64,000 nt of DNA from Acidiphilium multivorum AIU301 (lineage in GTDB: Bacteria > Pseudomonadota > Alphaproteobacteria > Acetobacterales > Acetobacteraceae). Below, piece by piece: positions 19,232-28,267 of this stretch (position 1 is its first letter; the number at the start of each line of letters is the position of its first letter). The notes beneath the pieces are model-generated. The model was not told the DNA's origin and did no database searches. It worked only from the letters and a program-made list of their open reading frames with translations. Made by a program: the position numbers and the translations under genes. The stretch lies in NCBI RefSeq assembly GCF_000202835.1, contig NC_015186.1, positions 2,481,001 to 2,545,000 on the forward strand, in the 5' to 3' direction.

Positions 19232-19873
19232 GTGATCAGCTTCAGAAAACGCGACGAGCAGGCGGCGGAGACCAAATCGCGACTGACCCCTGCACGACAG
19301 GACGGCGCCACCGATGACGGTCTGAGCATGCCGCCCTTCCGCCCCGCTTCCTCCGAATCTGCCCCGCACCAGGCGGGAGACGCAACGGCTAAGGAGATAC
19401 CTATGGCCCGAACCCCCTTCTCGCCCAACCAGCCCTCGGCCGCTCCGTCAACCGGCGGCGCGCCGGCCGTCGCACCGGCCTCTGGCGCCAGCTTCCGGCC
19501 GACCATGCGCAACCCGGAGGCCGCCGAGCGCCGCACGCTGGTGGTGGGGCGCGGGATCAGCCTGCAGGGGGTGGTGCAGGATGCCGAGCGTCTCGTCGTC
19601 GAAGGCACCGTCGAGGCCACGATGATCAAGGCAACCGAGTTGTCGATCAGCCAGGGCGGCGTGTTCAAGGGCGAGGTCGAGGTCGAGGAGGCGGAAGTCG
19701 CCGGCGTGATCGATGGCACGCTGACAGCCCGCCATTCGCTCATCGTGCGCGCGACGGGGCGGGTTCTCGGCACCGCGCGCTGCCGGCGGCTGCAAGTCGA
19801 GGATGGCGGACAGATCACCGGCCGGATCGAAATGATCACCGAAGGCAACGCGGGCGCTTCCTCCACCGACTGA
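19232..19873 (+). CDS. Bactofilin family protein
   Basis: 213 residues from GTG 19232, or 156 from ATG 19403. The bactofilin (DUF583) beta-helix occupies roughly residues 100-205: TLVVGRGISLQGVVQDAERL, VEGTVEATMIKATELSISQG, then GVFKGEVEVEEAEVAGVIDG. Bactofilins polymerise into filaments that scaffold cell-shape and envelope proteins at the inner membrane. The N-terminal ~95 residues are Pro/Ala-rich and disordered. Both candidate starts have strong ribosome sites (GGAGG before the GTG, AAGGAG before the ATG), so two isoforms are conceivable. The downstream lipoprotein and gshB genes run in the same direction. Confidence 0.88.
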   Translation: MISFRKRDEQAAETKSRLTPARQDGATDDGLSMPPFRPASSESAPHQAGDATAKEIPMARTPFSPNQPSAAPSTGGAPAVAPASGASFRPTMRNPEAAERRTLVVGRGISLQGVVQDAERLVVEGTVEATMIKATELSISQGGVFKGEVEVEEAEVAGVIDGTLTARHSLIVRATGRVLGTARCRRLQVEDGGQITGRIEMITEGNAGASSTD

Positions 19874-19911
19874 GTTGCTGACCGTCCTGCGACGGGAGAC
19901 ACCGCCTCCGA

Positions 19912-20259
19912 ATGAAACGCAGCCGCGTTCTGATCTTGCTCGCCTCCGGCGCGCTGGCGGGTTGTGCCGCACCGCACAACCCGAAGACCGGTCTGGCCGA
20001 TACCGGGCCCAAGCCCGCCTCGGCCAGGCTGATCGGGGCAACGCCGGAAACATTGAAGGCTGATCTTGGCGAACCATCCCTTCTTCGCGTCGACGGACCT
20101 GCCGAGGTCTGGCTCTATCATTCGCCGATCTGCAGGCTCGACGTGATTCTGTATCGCGGCGCAAAAGGCGCGCCCGTCGTGCGCCTTGCGCGGGCGGCCC
20201 CTCGCGGCGTCGCGGATGCGACCTGCGTTGCCAGTCTGGAACAGCAGCGCGCCTCCTGA
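19912..20259 (+). CDS. Small lipoprotein, function unknown
   Basis: 115 residues. A lipoprotein signal peptide MKRSRVLILLASGALAGC ends in the lipobox LAG|C, so the mature protein should be lipidated at Cys18. The rest (GATPETLKADLGEPSLLRVD, then EVWLYHSPICRLDVILY) resembles the small outer-membrane assembly-type lipoproteins (SmpA/OmlA-like 'L-G-x-P' pattern), but I cannot assign a family with certainty. It lies 38 bases after the bactofilin gene and 71 bases before gshB, probably in one transcription unit. Confidence 0.75.
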   Translation: MKRSRVLILLASGALAGCAAPHNPKTGLADTGPKPASARLIGATPETLKADLGEPSLLRVDGPAEVWLYHSPICRLDVILYRGAKGAPVVRLARAAPRGVADATCVASLEQQRAS

Positions 20260-20330
20260 TATCCAGCAAGCCGACAAGGCGGAGCGGTTCACGTGGCGCG
20301 AACCGGCGGCCGAAGATCACGGGAGGGCGC

Positions 20331-21284
20331 ATGAGCGGTTTGCGGGTCGCGGTCCAGATGGATCCGATGGAAAGCGTCGATATCGACGGTGATTCGACCT
20401 TTGTTCTGATGCTCGAGGCACAACGCCGGGGCCATGCGCTCTGGCACTATACCGTGCGCGACATGTGGCTCGAGAACGGCGCGCTCAACGCGCGGCTCCG
20501 GCCGGTGACGGTGCGGCGCGAAGCCGGCAACCACTTCGCGTTCGGCCCCGCGGAAACGATGGATCTCGCGGTGATGGACGTGGTGCTGATGCGCCAGGAT
20601 CCACCGTTCGACATGGGCTACATCACGGCGACGCACCTGCTCGAGCACATCCATCCGCGCACGCTCGTGGTCAACGATCCCGCCGCGGTGCGCAACGCAC
20701 CGGAAAAGCTGCTGGTGACGGACTTTCCGGACCTGATGCCGCCCACGCTGATTGCCTGGGACCGCACCGCCATCCGCGAATTCCGCGCCCGTCACAAGGA
20801 CATCATCGTCAAGCCGCTCTACGGCAATGGCGGCATGGGCATCTTCCGCATCAAGCCGGATGACGAGAATCTCGGCGCCCTGCTCGACACGCATTTCGCC
20901 GGCTCGCGCGAACCGCTGATGGTGCAGCGCTACGAGCCGGCCGTGCGGGCCGGCGACAAGCGGATCATCCTGATCGATGGCGAGCCGCTGGGCGCGATCA
21001 ACCGTGTGCCGGCGGAGGGAGACGCCCGATCCAACATGCACGCGGGCGGCATCGCCGCACCCACCGAAATGACGGCGCGCGACCGTGAGATCTGCGCGCG
21101 GATCGGACCGACGCTCAAGGAGCGCGGACTGCTTTTTGCCGGGATCGACGTGATCGGCGACTACCTCACCGAGATCAACGTCACCTCCCCGACCGGGCTG
21201 CAACAGGTCGCGCGCTTCAACGGCCTGCATCTGGAAGCAACGATCTGGGATCGGATCGAGGCTCGCCGAGCTTCTGGCCACTGA
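20331..21284 (+). CDS. gshB: Glutathione synthetase
   Basis: 317 residues with the whole prokaryotic glutathione synthase fold. The N-terminal domain is GLRVAVQMDPMESVDIDGDS, the substrate loop VMDVVLMRQDPPFDMGYITA. The ATP-grasp domain has HKDIIVKPLYGNGGMGIFRI, DKRIILIDGEPLGAINRVPA and the metal-binding end YLTEINVTSPTGLQQVARF. It joins gamma-glutamylcysteine with glycine using ATP. Length matches the family (~315). The next gene begins three bases after the stop with a GTG, suggesting co-transcription with a lipoprotein. Confidence 0.95.
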   Translation: MSGLRVAVQMDPMESVDIDGDSTFVLMLEAQRRGHALWHYTVRDMWLENGALNARLRPVTVRREAGNHFAFGPAETMDLAVMDVVLMRQDPPFDMGYITATHLLEHIHPRTLVVNDPAAVRNAPEKLLVTDFPDLMPPTLIAWDRTAIREFRARHKDIIVKPLYGNGGMGIFRIKPDDENLGALLDTHFAGSREPLMVQRYEPAVRAGDKRIILIDGEPLGAINRVPAEGDARSNMHAGGIAAPTEMTARDREICARIGPTLKERGLLFAGIDVIGDYLTEINVTSPTGLQQVARFNGLHLEATIWDRIEARRASGH

Positions 21285-21287
21285 CCG

Positions 21288-21866
21288 GTGCGGGCAGCGC
21301 TTCCCGCGCTCGCAGTCTTGCTGGTTGCCTGTTCGACGGGGCAGGGATCGGAACCCGTCGGGCACGCCGCATCCGGACCGCTCTCGGCAACATTGCGCCG
21401 CTCTCCCCGCGGGCCGGGAAATTTCCAGTATTTTCTCTCCGTCCGGAACAACGGAAGGGTCATCTTTTCAAGCCCCGGCGACCCCACACAGCTGATCCCG
21501 CGCCTTGTCCGGCCGGCCGGCGCGCCGCGCTGGTTTCCGCAGCAGCGCGCGCATCTGGCCGGCATCGCCGTGCTTGGCGGACGGCGCTTCGCGATTGTTG
21601 CCGAGCACAACACCGGCGCGGATTGCGGCGAGGGAACCGTTGGGCTCGTCGGTTCACGCGGCGAACTCGTCACGGTCCGGAACCCGTGCGCGCTGGATGT
21701 CGCGATCGGGCATGGCGAGGTTCGCCTTGCCGGGCCCTACTACGCGCCGGGTGCGCCCCTCGTCGATCCAACAATCGTCCGCGCCGCGGCGATCCTCACC
21801 TTTCGAGGCGGCAAGCCGGTCGAGAGTCCGCCCTATTTCCGGATGCGGACATCATCGCCGCCGTAG
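21288..21866 (+). CDS. Putative lipoprotein, function unknown
   Basis: 192 residues from GTG 21288. A short signal (RAALPALAVLLVAC) ends in a lipobox-like LVA|C at residue 15. The mature part has no family I recognise. It contains SATLRRSPRGPGNFQYFLSV, a Gly/Arg-rich core and the pair NTGADCGEG / VRNPCALDV that could form a disulphide, fitting a periplasmic location. It begins three bases after gshB. Its 3' end is ten bases from the convergent amidase gene. Confidence 0.65.
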   Translation: MRAALPALAVLLVACSTGQGSEPVGHAASGPLSATLRRSPRGPGNFQYFLSVRNNGRVIFSSPGDPTQLIPRLVRPAGAPRWFPQQRAHLAGIAVLGGRRFAIVAEHNTGADCGEGTVGLVGSRGELVTVRNPCALDVAIGHGEVRLAGPYYAPGAPLVDPTIVRAAAILTFRGGKPVESPPYFRMRTSSPP

Positions 21867-21876
21867 GGATATACTC

Positions 21877-22716
21877 CTACAAGTTTGCGACGGCGTGCTG
21901 CCGGGCGAGGAACCAGGCATCGACCGCCGACTTCATCGACTGCGCAACGCGGCGACGGAAGACGGGCGTGCGCAGTTCCGCCTCGTCCTGCGGATTCGAC
22001 AGGAAAGCCGTCTCGACGAGAACACTCGGAATTGCCGAGGACTGGAGCACCGCGAAGGTTGCGTGGCGGGCCGGATTCGGCAGCAACGGCACATGCTGGC
22101 CAAGCGCGCCGACCATTTTCTGCTGCAGAAGATGCGACTCGATCTTGGTGCTGTGCGCCATCAGCGCGAACAGGATTTTTGCCACCTGGGGCGAAACGCC
22201 GCGGAAATTGGGGTTCGATATCCGCTCGACGCTATTCTCCGAACGCGCGATTTTGGCGGCGAGCGCATCGGAGGCATGGTTCGAGAACGTATAGACGCTG
22301 GCGCCCCGCACCGCGGGATCGTGCGCCACCGAGTTCGCGTGGATCGAGAGGAAGAGCGCCGCCTTATGCCGCTCGGCAATATCCACCCTCGTCTGCAACG
22401 GGATGAAGATATCGCGCGAACGCGTCATCACCACGTCATAGCCGGCACGCTCGAGCGCGTGCCGCAGGTCGTATGCCGTGGAGAGCACGACCGTCTTTTC
22501 GTAAATGTCGCCTTGACCGATGCAGCCCGGATCGTGGCCGCCATGACCGGGATCGATGACCACGAGACGCCTGCCGGTGGCCTCGCGCCAGGCGGCCCGG
22601 CTCAGGCGGGGCGCAGGGCCGGGAACAGCACGCGCCAGCGCCGACTGCATCCAGAGCGGCAGGGTGATCGTGGCCTTGACCCCCGAATCGAGCAGGAAGC
22701 GACGGGAGAGACGCAT
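21877..22716 (-). CDS. N-acetylmuramoyl-L-alanine amidase (AmiC-type), Tat-exported
   Basis: 279 residues from ATG 22716, which follows a full AGGAGG at good spacing; an upstream TTG at 22737 is less likely. The N-terminus LSRRFLLDSGVKATITLPLW carries a twin-arginine motif (SRRFLL), so export by Tat is likely, as for E. coli AmiA and AmiC. The Amidase_3 domain has the zinc ligands in VVIDPGHGGHDPG, the Glu in the KTVVLSTAYDL helix region, LFLSIHANS and the catalytic Glu in VLVETAFLSNPQDE. It cleaves peptide from muramic acid during daughter-cell separation. No AMIN domain is present. Confidence 0.92.
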   Translation of the reverse strand: MRLSRRFLLDSGVKATITLPLWMQSALARAVPGPAPRLSRAAWREATGRRLVVIDPGHGGHDPGCIGQGDIYEKTVVLSTAYDLRHALERAGYDVVMTRSRDIFIPLQTRVDIAERHKAALFLSIHANSVAHDPAVRGASVYTFSNHASDALAAKIARSENSVERISNPNFRGVSPQVAKILFALMAHSTKIESHLLQQKMVGALGQHVPLLPNPARHATFAVLQSSAIPSVLVETAFLSNPQDEAELRTPVFRRRVAQSMKSAVDAWFLARQHAVANL

Positions 22717-22906
22717 CGCAAGCCTCCTTTCTGTCAACCTTTAAGACTGGCTTCCGGCATGAAGTGCCACCATGGTATCAGGAATGCACGTTAAATCATT
22801 GAGATTGACAGAAGGTTGATCGAGCGGCGGAATCCACCCTATCGCAATGCGGCTTGTGAATGATCGCAAACCGAGCATATCCGCCAGAACGGTCCGGGAG
22901 ATCCCC

Positions 22907-23323
22907 ATGCGCGCAATCATCGTGTTCTATACGGCCTGCCTGCTGGCTTATCTGCTTCTCGATGCGGTCTGGCTGGGCCTGACCGCGAACGCCATCTATC
23001 GCGCCTCGCTCGGGGGCATCATGATCCCGGGGTTCAGGCCTGCGCCAGCCCTTGCCGTCTATCTGCTGCAAGTGCTCGGGCTCACGATGTTCGTGCGGCC
23101 GCGCGCCGTCGCGGCCGGCCGGGCCGCAGCCTTTGGATACGGGTTCTGCTTCGGCGTGTTCACCTACGGCCTCTACGACCTTACCAATCTCGCCACCTTG
23201 AAATACTGGACTCTCGGGCTGAGCCTGACCGACATTGTCTGGGGTGGTGTGGTTTCCGGTCTCGCCTCGCTGTGCGGCTGGCTGGCGGCACGACGCTTCG
23301 TCCGCCAGCGCATCTTCAAATAG
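22907..23323 (+). CDS. DUF2177 membrane protein
   Basis: 138 residues from ATG 22907, preceded by GGGAG. Four hydrophobic segments are visible (IIVFYTACLLAYLLLDAVWL, ALAVYLLQVLGLTMFV, AFGYGFCFGVFTYGLYDLTN, DIVWGGVVSGLASLCGWLAA). The motifs LLLDAVWLG and GLYDLTNLATL are the DUF2177 hallmark. Function unknown; the family is small inner-membrane proteins. It is divergent from the amidase and its stop is six bases from the convergent icd gene. Confidence 0.85.
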   Translation: MRAIIVFYTACLLAYLLLDAVWLGLTANAIYRASLGGIMIPGFRPAPALAVYLLQVLGLTMFVRPRAVAAGRAAAFGYGFCFGVFTYGLYDLTNLATLKYWTLGLSLTDIVWGGVVSGLASLCGWLAARRFVRQRIFK

Positions 23324-23329
23324 CGCCGA

Positions 23330-24793
23330 TCAGCTTTCGCCCTGGGGCCGTTCGAAGGCGTCCTTGCCATCGAACCGTTGCAGCTTCTCGACATGCATCC
23401 AGGAATGCTTCTGTCCGATCGCCTTCACGAGGTCGGAAATGCCCTGCGGCCCGTTTCCGGCCGCGGGTTCATTGAGCATGAAGCGGCAATCGAAATGGTC
23501 GACGAGGAAGGTCCTGCCGCCGGTCGCCGGCCAGACCTGGACGCCGCGATTCGAGATCGAGTCGAGGCGGAGCGCACTGCCCTCGGCAATCGCGGTGAGG
23601 GAGGCGCCCAGCTCGGCCGCGGAAAGGCTGCTTTCCAGAAAGATGTCGACGCCAAGCAGTTCGCGGCTTGCGGGCTCCGTATGGGCGGTGCGGTCGGGCC
23701 ACGCCTTGAGCTCGAGCGGCCGGTAGGCGCGCGACGGGAGATTGCTCGTGCGGCCGAGATTCTCGATGACCTGGCCGACGAACTTGTCGGTGCCGACGCC
23801 ATGGCCGCGCGGCGAGAGGTCGCCGGTCAGGTTCTCCCCCTCGGCGAGGGTGATGAACAGCGCCTGCTCGATCGTCTCGGCCGTCTCGAAGGCGCCGATA
23901 TGGCGGAGCATCATGATCGCGGCGGACAGCAGCGCGGTCGGGTTGGCGAGCCCCTTGCCGGCGATGGCCGGCGCCGAACCGTGCACCGCCTCGAAAATCG
24001 CCGCGTGATCGCCGAGATTGGAGGATGGCGCGATGCCGAGGCCACCGACCAGCCCGGCGGCGAGATCGGAAATGATGTCGCCATTCATGTTCGAGGTCAC
24101 GATCACGTCGAACTGCTCGGGGGCGATGACGAGCTGGTGGGCGCAGTTATCGATGATGATGTGATCCTGCGCGATATCCGGATAATCGGGACCGACTTCC
24201 TCGAAGACGCGCTTCATCATGCCCTCGGTGAGCTTCATGATGTTCGCCTTGGTGGCACAGGTCAGCTTCCGGCGGTCCTCCGCCTGGGCAAGGCCGAAGG
24301 CGGCGCGGATGATGCGCTCGCAGCCCGGCCGCGTCATCAGCTTGAGGCACTGGGCGACATCCGGAGTCTGCATGTGCTCGATGCCGGCATAGACGTCCTC
24401 CACGTTCTCGCGGACGATGACCATGTCGATCCCGCGCCCGGTGAACGGCGTCTTCACCCCGGGCAGCTCGCGGACCGGGCGGATATTGGCATAGAGCTCG
24501 AAATGCTTGCGCAGGGTGACGTTGGCCGACTTGTTGCCGTAGCCGACCGGCGTTTCCAGCGGCCCCTTGAGGGCGATGCGGTTGCGCGCGATGGAATCGA
24601 GGGTTTCGCGCGGCGCGCCGGAGGCGATGCCCTTCCTGAACACGGCGGCGCCGGCTTCGGCAACCTCCCACTCGACCGGCGCTTCGGCGGCCTCGAAGAT
24701 GCGGCGCGTCGCCTCGAAGACTTCGGGGCCGATCCCATCGCCCGGCAGGGCGGTGACAAGGGTCTTGGCGAGGGCGGGCGAGGTTGCGATCAT
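23330..24793 (-). CDS. icd: Isocitrate dehydrogenase, Thermus-type with C-terminal extension
   Basis: 487 residues from ATG 24793. The isocitrate/isopropylmalate dehydrogenase core is [40 protein letters not shown] (substrate Ser and Arg residues), [20 protein letters not shown], the Lys-Asp pair region [11 protein letters not shown] and [20 protein letters not shown]. After about residue 345 there is a ~140-residue extension ([20 protein letters not shown] to [12 protein letters not shown]), the same arrangement I recall from Thermus thermophilus isocitrate dehydrogenase. The enzyme makes 2-oxoglutarate in the TCA cycle, most likely with NADP. A longer frame to 24868 lacks support. Confidence 0.85.
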   Translation of the reverse strand: MIATSPALAKTLVTALPGDGIGPEVFEATRRIFEAAEAPVEWEVAEAGAAVFRKGIASGAPRETLDSIARNRIALKGPLETPVGYGNKSANVTLRKHFELYANIRPVRELPGVKTPFTGRGIDMVIVRENVEDVYAGIEHMQTPDVAQCLKLMTRPGCERIIRAAFGLAQAEDRRKLTCATKANIMKLTEGMMKRVFEEVGPDYPDIAQDHIIIDNCAHQLVIAPEQFDVIVTSNMNGDIISDLAAGLVGGLGIAPSSNLGDHAAIFEAVHGSAPAIAGKGLANPTALLSAAIMMLRHIGAFETAETIEQALFITLAEGENLTGDLSPRGHGVGTDKFVGQVIENLGRTSNLPSRAYRPLELKAWPDRTAHTEPASRELLGVDIFLESSLSAAELGASLTAIAEGSALRLDSISNRGVQVWPATGGRTFLVDHFDCRFMLNEPAAGNGPQGISDLVKAIGQKHSWMHVEKLQRFDGKDAFERPQGES

Positions 24794-24921
24794 CGTTGAT
24801 CCCCCATGGTCTGGTTGTGGTTGCGCGTATACGCCTGCCGGTCCGCCGATGCTACCGCAGCGCAACAAATGGCAGCCCCGACGGAATGCCGGGATCCTTG
24901 CACGAAACGGTTAACGAAATC

Positions 24922-24938
24922 TGCGCCAGGCTGGCGCA
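24922..24938. promoter_or_regulatory. 17-bp palindrome between icd and the MFS exporter
   Basis: TGCGCCAG (24922-24929) and CTGGCGCA (24931-24938) are perfectly complementary around a single G. Its size and position in the 220-base divergent region between icd and the exporter gene fit an operator for a dimeric repressor. No regulator gene is adjacent. Confidence 0.45.
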
Positions 24939-24964
24939 TGTTCCCGTTTTCGCAGGGCTGAACC

Positions 24965-25005
24965 CCGCCGCGCCATCTGGACATGGACGGCGGCTTTTCT
25001 ATTTT
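24965..25005 (+). terminator. Hairpin plus T-rich run just before the MFS exporter
   Basis: CCGCCG (24965-24970) pairs with CGGCGG (24988-24993), and inside it CCAT (24973-24976) pairs with ATGG (24983-24986). CTTTTCTATTTT follows directly, and the exporter ATG is at 25014. This is the shape of an intrinsic terminator, in a place where it would act as a leader attenuator or as the end of a short upstream transcript. Confidence 0.5.
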
Positions 25006-25013
25006 CGGGCAGT

Positions 25014-26561
25014 ATGTCTGTCTCATCATCCACACGCGAACTTGATGCCCGCTCGCGCGCGGGCCGGAAGAACGAGGTCGCCCTGGTGCCGATGACGATC
25101 GGCGCCTGCCTCGGCCTTGCCGCGGGCTCATTCTGCGGCGGCTCGCTGCAGAGCATCTACCCCTATGTCGCCGGCCGGCTGGCGACCAGCAGCGATCACG
25201 CGCTGTGGACGCTCACCTACTTCCTCATTCACTGGGCCCTCGGCATCGCGCTGATGCCCTGGTTCGCCCGCAAGCTCGGCTTCAAGCGACTGTTCCTCGC
25301 CAGCATGGTCATGCTGGCGATCGGCGCGGGGATGGGAATCCTGTCCCATTCGCTGATGACGATGCTGGTCGCGCGCGGCGTGCAGGGCATTTCGTCCGGC
25401 CTGCTGGTGCCGCTGGTGCAGACGCTGCTGCTGCGCCATTTCCCGAAGCGCCATCACACGCTGGCGACGGCGCTCTGGAGCAATTCGATGCTGGTGCCGT
25501 TCTTCTTCGGCCCGGCCTTCGGCGGCTGGCTGGCGGTGAATTACGACTGGATCGACCTGTTCTGGCTGGTCATCCCCTTCGCCCTGCTCGCCTTCGTGCT
25601 GATCCGCGTCTCCCTGCCGGAAGACCGCCCGACGGCGCCGCCGCCGCCCTTCGATCTTGTCGGCCTCGCCCTGCTCTGGCTCGGGCTGATCGCGCTGCAG
25701 ATCGTCCTGAACCAGGGCGAGCAGTTCGGCTGGTTCGGCTCGCCCTTCATCCAGCGCTACACGGTCGCCGCGATCCTGTTGCTCGGCTGCTTCATCATCT
25801 GGGAACTGACGAGCGAGGCGCCGCTGCTCGAACTGCGCTTCGTGAGCAACCGGAATTTCGGGTTCGGCCTGCTGCTGCTGTGCCTCGGCTGGTCGATCTT
25901 CGTCGGCTGGAGTTCGATCCTCCCGCTCTGGACCGAGGTCGATCTCGGCTACAATGGCTGGTGGGGCGGCGTGTTGCTGATCCCGCTGGCGCTGACCGCG
26001 ATCCCGGTGGCCTCCGCCATGGGGCGCATCGCCCGGCATGTCAGCCTGCGCATGCTCGCGGCACTGTGTTTCCTGCTTTTCGCGATCGCCTTCGCGATGG
26101 CGGTCTACAATCCCGAGATCGGCCTCGCGGCGACGGTGCCGAGCGAATTGCTGCAAGGCATTGCCGTGGGCATGCTGTTCGTGCCGCTCACGATGATCAT
26201 CCTGTCGGAGATCCCGGCGGACGATCTGGCCGCGGCCTCGACGACGAGCAATTTCATCCGCCTTGCCAGCGACATCGTCGGGGTCACCATGTTGCAGACG
26301 CTATGGCAGCGGCACACCGAATCCGTCGCGGCGCTGACCCGCAGCGCCATGAGCGAGTCGCTGGTTCGCCAGGCGCTCGCCCACGCGCGGCAGGACGGCA
26401 TGTCCCACGCGCAGACCATGGCGATGATCGCCGGCCGGTTGCAACTCGATGCGAGCACCTGGAGCCTCGACGACGCGCTCCGTCTCTCCGCCTGGATCTG
26501 CCTCGGGGCCGCGGCGGTCTCGCTTGTCGTGCTCAAGAAGCCTCGCCCGCAGGGCGGCTAG
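25014..26561 (+). CDS. MFS multidrug exporter, DHA2 (EmrB/QacA) family
   Basis: 515 residues with about 14 hydrophobic segments, as in the DHA2 drug:H+ antiporters. Seen in order: an N-terminal helix with GACLGLAAGSFCGGSLQSIY, motif A region WFARKLGFKRLFLASMVML, motif C region LWSNSMLVPFFFGPAFGGWL, a middle pair of extra helices, and the C-terminal GVTMLQTLWQRHTE loop before the last helix. It probably exports toxic organic compounds across the inner membrane. There is no EmrA-like adaptor gene beside it. Its leader carries a palindrome and a terminator-like hairpin, suggesting regulated expression. Stop is 19 bases from convergent ispF. Confidence 0.88.
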   Translation: MSVSSSTRELDARSRAGRKNEVALVPMTIGACLGLAAGSFCGGSLQSIYPYVAGRLATSSDHALWTLTYFLIHWALGIALMPWFARKLGFKRLFLASMVMLAIGAGMGILSHSLMTMLVARGVQGISSGLLVPLVQTLLLRHFPKRHHTLATALWSNSMLVPFFFGPAFGGWLAVNYDWIDLFWLVIPFALLAFVLIRVSLPEDRPTAPPPPFDLVGLALLWLGLIALQIVLNQGEQFGWFGSPFIQRYTVAAILLLGCFIIWELTSEAPLLELRFVSNRNFGFGLLLLCLGWSIFVGWSSILPLWTEVDLGYNGWWGGVLLIPLALTAIPVASAMGRIARHVSLRMLAALCFLLFAIAFAMAVYNPEIGLAATVPSELLQGIAVGMLFVPLTMIILSEIPADDLAAASTTSNFIRLASDIVGVTMLQTLWQRHTESVAALTRSAMSESLVRQALAHARQDGMSHAQTMAMIAGRLQLDASTWSLDDALRLSAWICLGAAAVSLVVLKKPRPQGG

Positions 26562-26580
26562 CCCCGCAGGCCGTTCCCGC

Positions 26581-27099
26581 TCACGCGGCGAACGGCATCA
26601 GCAGCAGCACCGCGGCCTGGGCGGCGATCCCCTCGCCCCGACCGGTGAAGCCGAGGCGTTCCGAGGTCGTCGCCTTCACGGACACACGATCGAGCGGCAC
26701 GCCGGCAAGCCCGGCCACGCGGGTGCGCATCGCCAGCGCATGCGGGGTGATTTTGGGGCGCTCGCAGATGATGGTGATGTCGATATTCGCGATCGCCCCG
26801 CCCTTTTCCGCGACGAGGCCCGCGGCATGCCGCAGGAAGCGCGCCGAATCGGCATCCTTCCACGTCGCTTCGGAGGGCGGGAAATGCCGGCCGATATCGC
26901 CCTCGGCCATCGCGCCGTAGATCGCATCGCAGAGCGCATGCAGCGCCACATCGGCGTCGGAATGCCCGGCGAGCCCCCTTTCGTGCGGCACCTCGATGCC
27001 GCACAGCATCAGTTTCCGTCCCTCGGCCAGCACATGCACGTCGTAGCCGGTGCCCACGCGGGGCAGCGCGCCGCTGGCGAGAAGGGTCTTGATATCCAT
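26581..27099 (-). CDS. ispF: 2-C-methyl-D-erythritol 2,4-cyclodiphosphate synthase
   Basis: 172 residues from ATG 27099 ([10 protein letters not shown]). The YgbB fold markers are [20 protein letters not shown] with the zinc Asp and His, [30 protein letters not shown], the loop [10 protein letters not shown] and the end [20 protein letters not shown]. It closes the cyclodiphosphate ring in the non-mevalonate isoprenoid pathway. In many alphaproteobacteria ispD and ispF are fused; here IspF is a separate protein and no ispD is next to it. It is divergent from dusB with about 106 bases between the starts. Confidence 0.95.
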   Translation of the reverse strand: MDIKTLLASGALPRVGTGYDVHVLAEGRKLMLCGIEVPHERGLAGHSDADVALHALCDAIYGAMAEGDIGRHFPPSEATWKDADSARFLRHAAGLVAEKGGAIANIDITIICERPKITPHALAMRTRVAGLAGVPLDRVSVKATTSERLGFTGRGEGIAAQAAVLLLMPFAA

Positions 27100-27205
27100 G
27101 GGCCGGGTTCTCCAGTTGGCTTGCAGGCACAATGTGCGCAGGAACAGCGCGGCTTTGGCAACTGGACGATTGCGCGTCAATGCCCGGGCCTGTAGTGCTT
27201 AATTC

Positions 27206-28267
27206 ATGGGCAACGAGATGAGAAGCTTCCCGAAATTGCACCCGATCCGGCTCAAGGCGCCGGGCGGCGCCGCGCGCGACGTGACGATCGAGACGCCGGT
27301 GATCCTGGCGCCGATGTCCGGCGTCACCGACCTGCCGTTCCGGCGGCTGGTCAAGTCGATGGGTGCCGGGCTCGTGGTGTCGGAGATGATCGCCTCCTGG
27401 GCGATGATCCGCGAGAACGCGGCGACACTTCGCATGGCCTCGGTCGACGAGGGCACGGGGCCGAACTCGGTTCAGCTCGCCGGCTGCGACCCGGCTGCGA
27501 TGGCGGAAGCCGCGCGCATCGCCGTCGCCGGCGGCGCCGATCTGGTCGACATCAATTTCGGCTGCCCGGTGAAGAAGGTGGCGGTGGGACAGATGGCAGG
27601 CTCGGCGCTGATGCGCGACGAGGTGCAGGCCGGCCGCATCCTCGAAGCCACGGCGAAGGCGGTCGACGTGCCGGTGACGCTGAAGATGCGCATGGGCTGG
27701 GACCGGCAGAGCCTGAACGCGCCCACCCTCGCGCGGATCGCCCAGGAAAGCGGCATCGCCATGGTCACGGTGCATGGCCGCACCCGCCAGCAATTCTACG
27801 AAGGCACGGCGGACTGGGATTTCATCGCCTCGGTGAAGGCGGCCGTCGCCATCCCCGTGATCGCCAACGGCGACATCACGACCGAGGACGAGGCCGAGGA
27901 AGCGCTGCGCCGCTCGCAGGCCGACGGCGTGATGATCGGCCGCGGCGCCTACGGACGCCCCTGGTTTCTCGCCCAGGTGGCGCGGTATCTCGCCACCGGC
28001 CAGAAGCTGCCGGCGCCGGACATGGAAATGCGGCGCGATGTGCTCATCGGCCATTACCGCGCGATGCGGGCGCATTACGGCGAACAGCCCGGGCTGCGCG
28101 TGGCGCGCAAGCATATCGGGTGGTATGTGCGCGGCCTGCCGGGCGCCGCCGAATTCCGTGCGGCCGTCAACCGGCAAGACGATTCCGCCGCCGTCGAGGC
28201 GATGATCCACGAAATCCACGCGCGGGCGATGGGCGAGACGGACGCACCGGTGCAGGCGGCCGCATGA
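27206..28267 (+). CDS. dusB: tRNA-dihydrouridine synthase B (NifR3)
   Basis: 353 residues. The TIM-barrel flavoprotein has VILAPMSGVTDLPFRRLVKS (FMN binding), VDINFGCPVKKVAVGQMAGS with the catalytic Cys, VTLKMRMGWD and the end GVMIGRGAYGRPWFLAQVA. It reduces uridines in the tRNA D-loop. It starts the classic alphaproteobacterial nifR3-ntrB-ntrC operon; the stop overlaps the ntrB start by four bases (ATGA). Confidence 0.95.
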   Translation: MGNEMRSFPKLHPIRLKAPGGAARDVTIETPVILAPMSGVTDLPFRRLVKSMGAGLVVSEMIASWAMIRENAATLRMASVDEGTGPNSVQLAGCDPAAMAEAARIAVAGGADLVDINFGCPVKKVAVGQMAGSALMRDEVQAGRILEATAKAVDVPVTLKMRMGWDRQSLNAPTLARIAQESGIAMVTVHGRTRQQFYEGTADWDFIASVKAAVAIPVIANGDITTEDEAEEALRRSQADGVMIGRGAYGRPWFLAQVARYLATGQKLPAPDMEMRRDVLIGHYRAMRAHYGEQPGLRVARKHIGWYVRGLPGAAEFRAAVNRQDDSAAVEAMIHEIHARAMGETDAPVQAAA

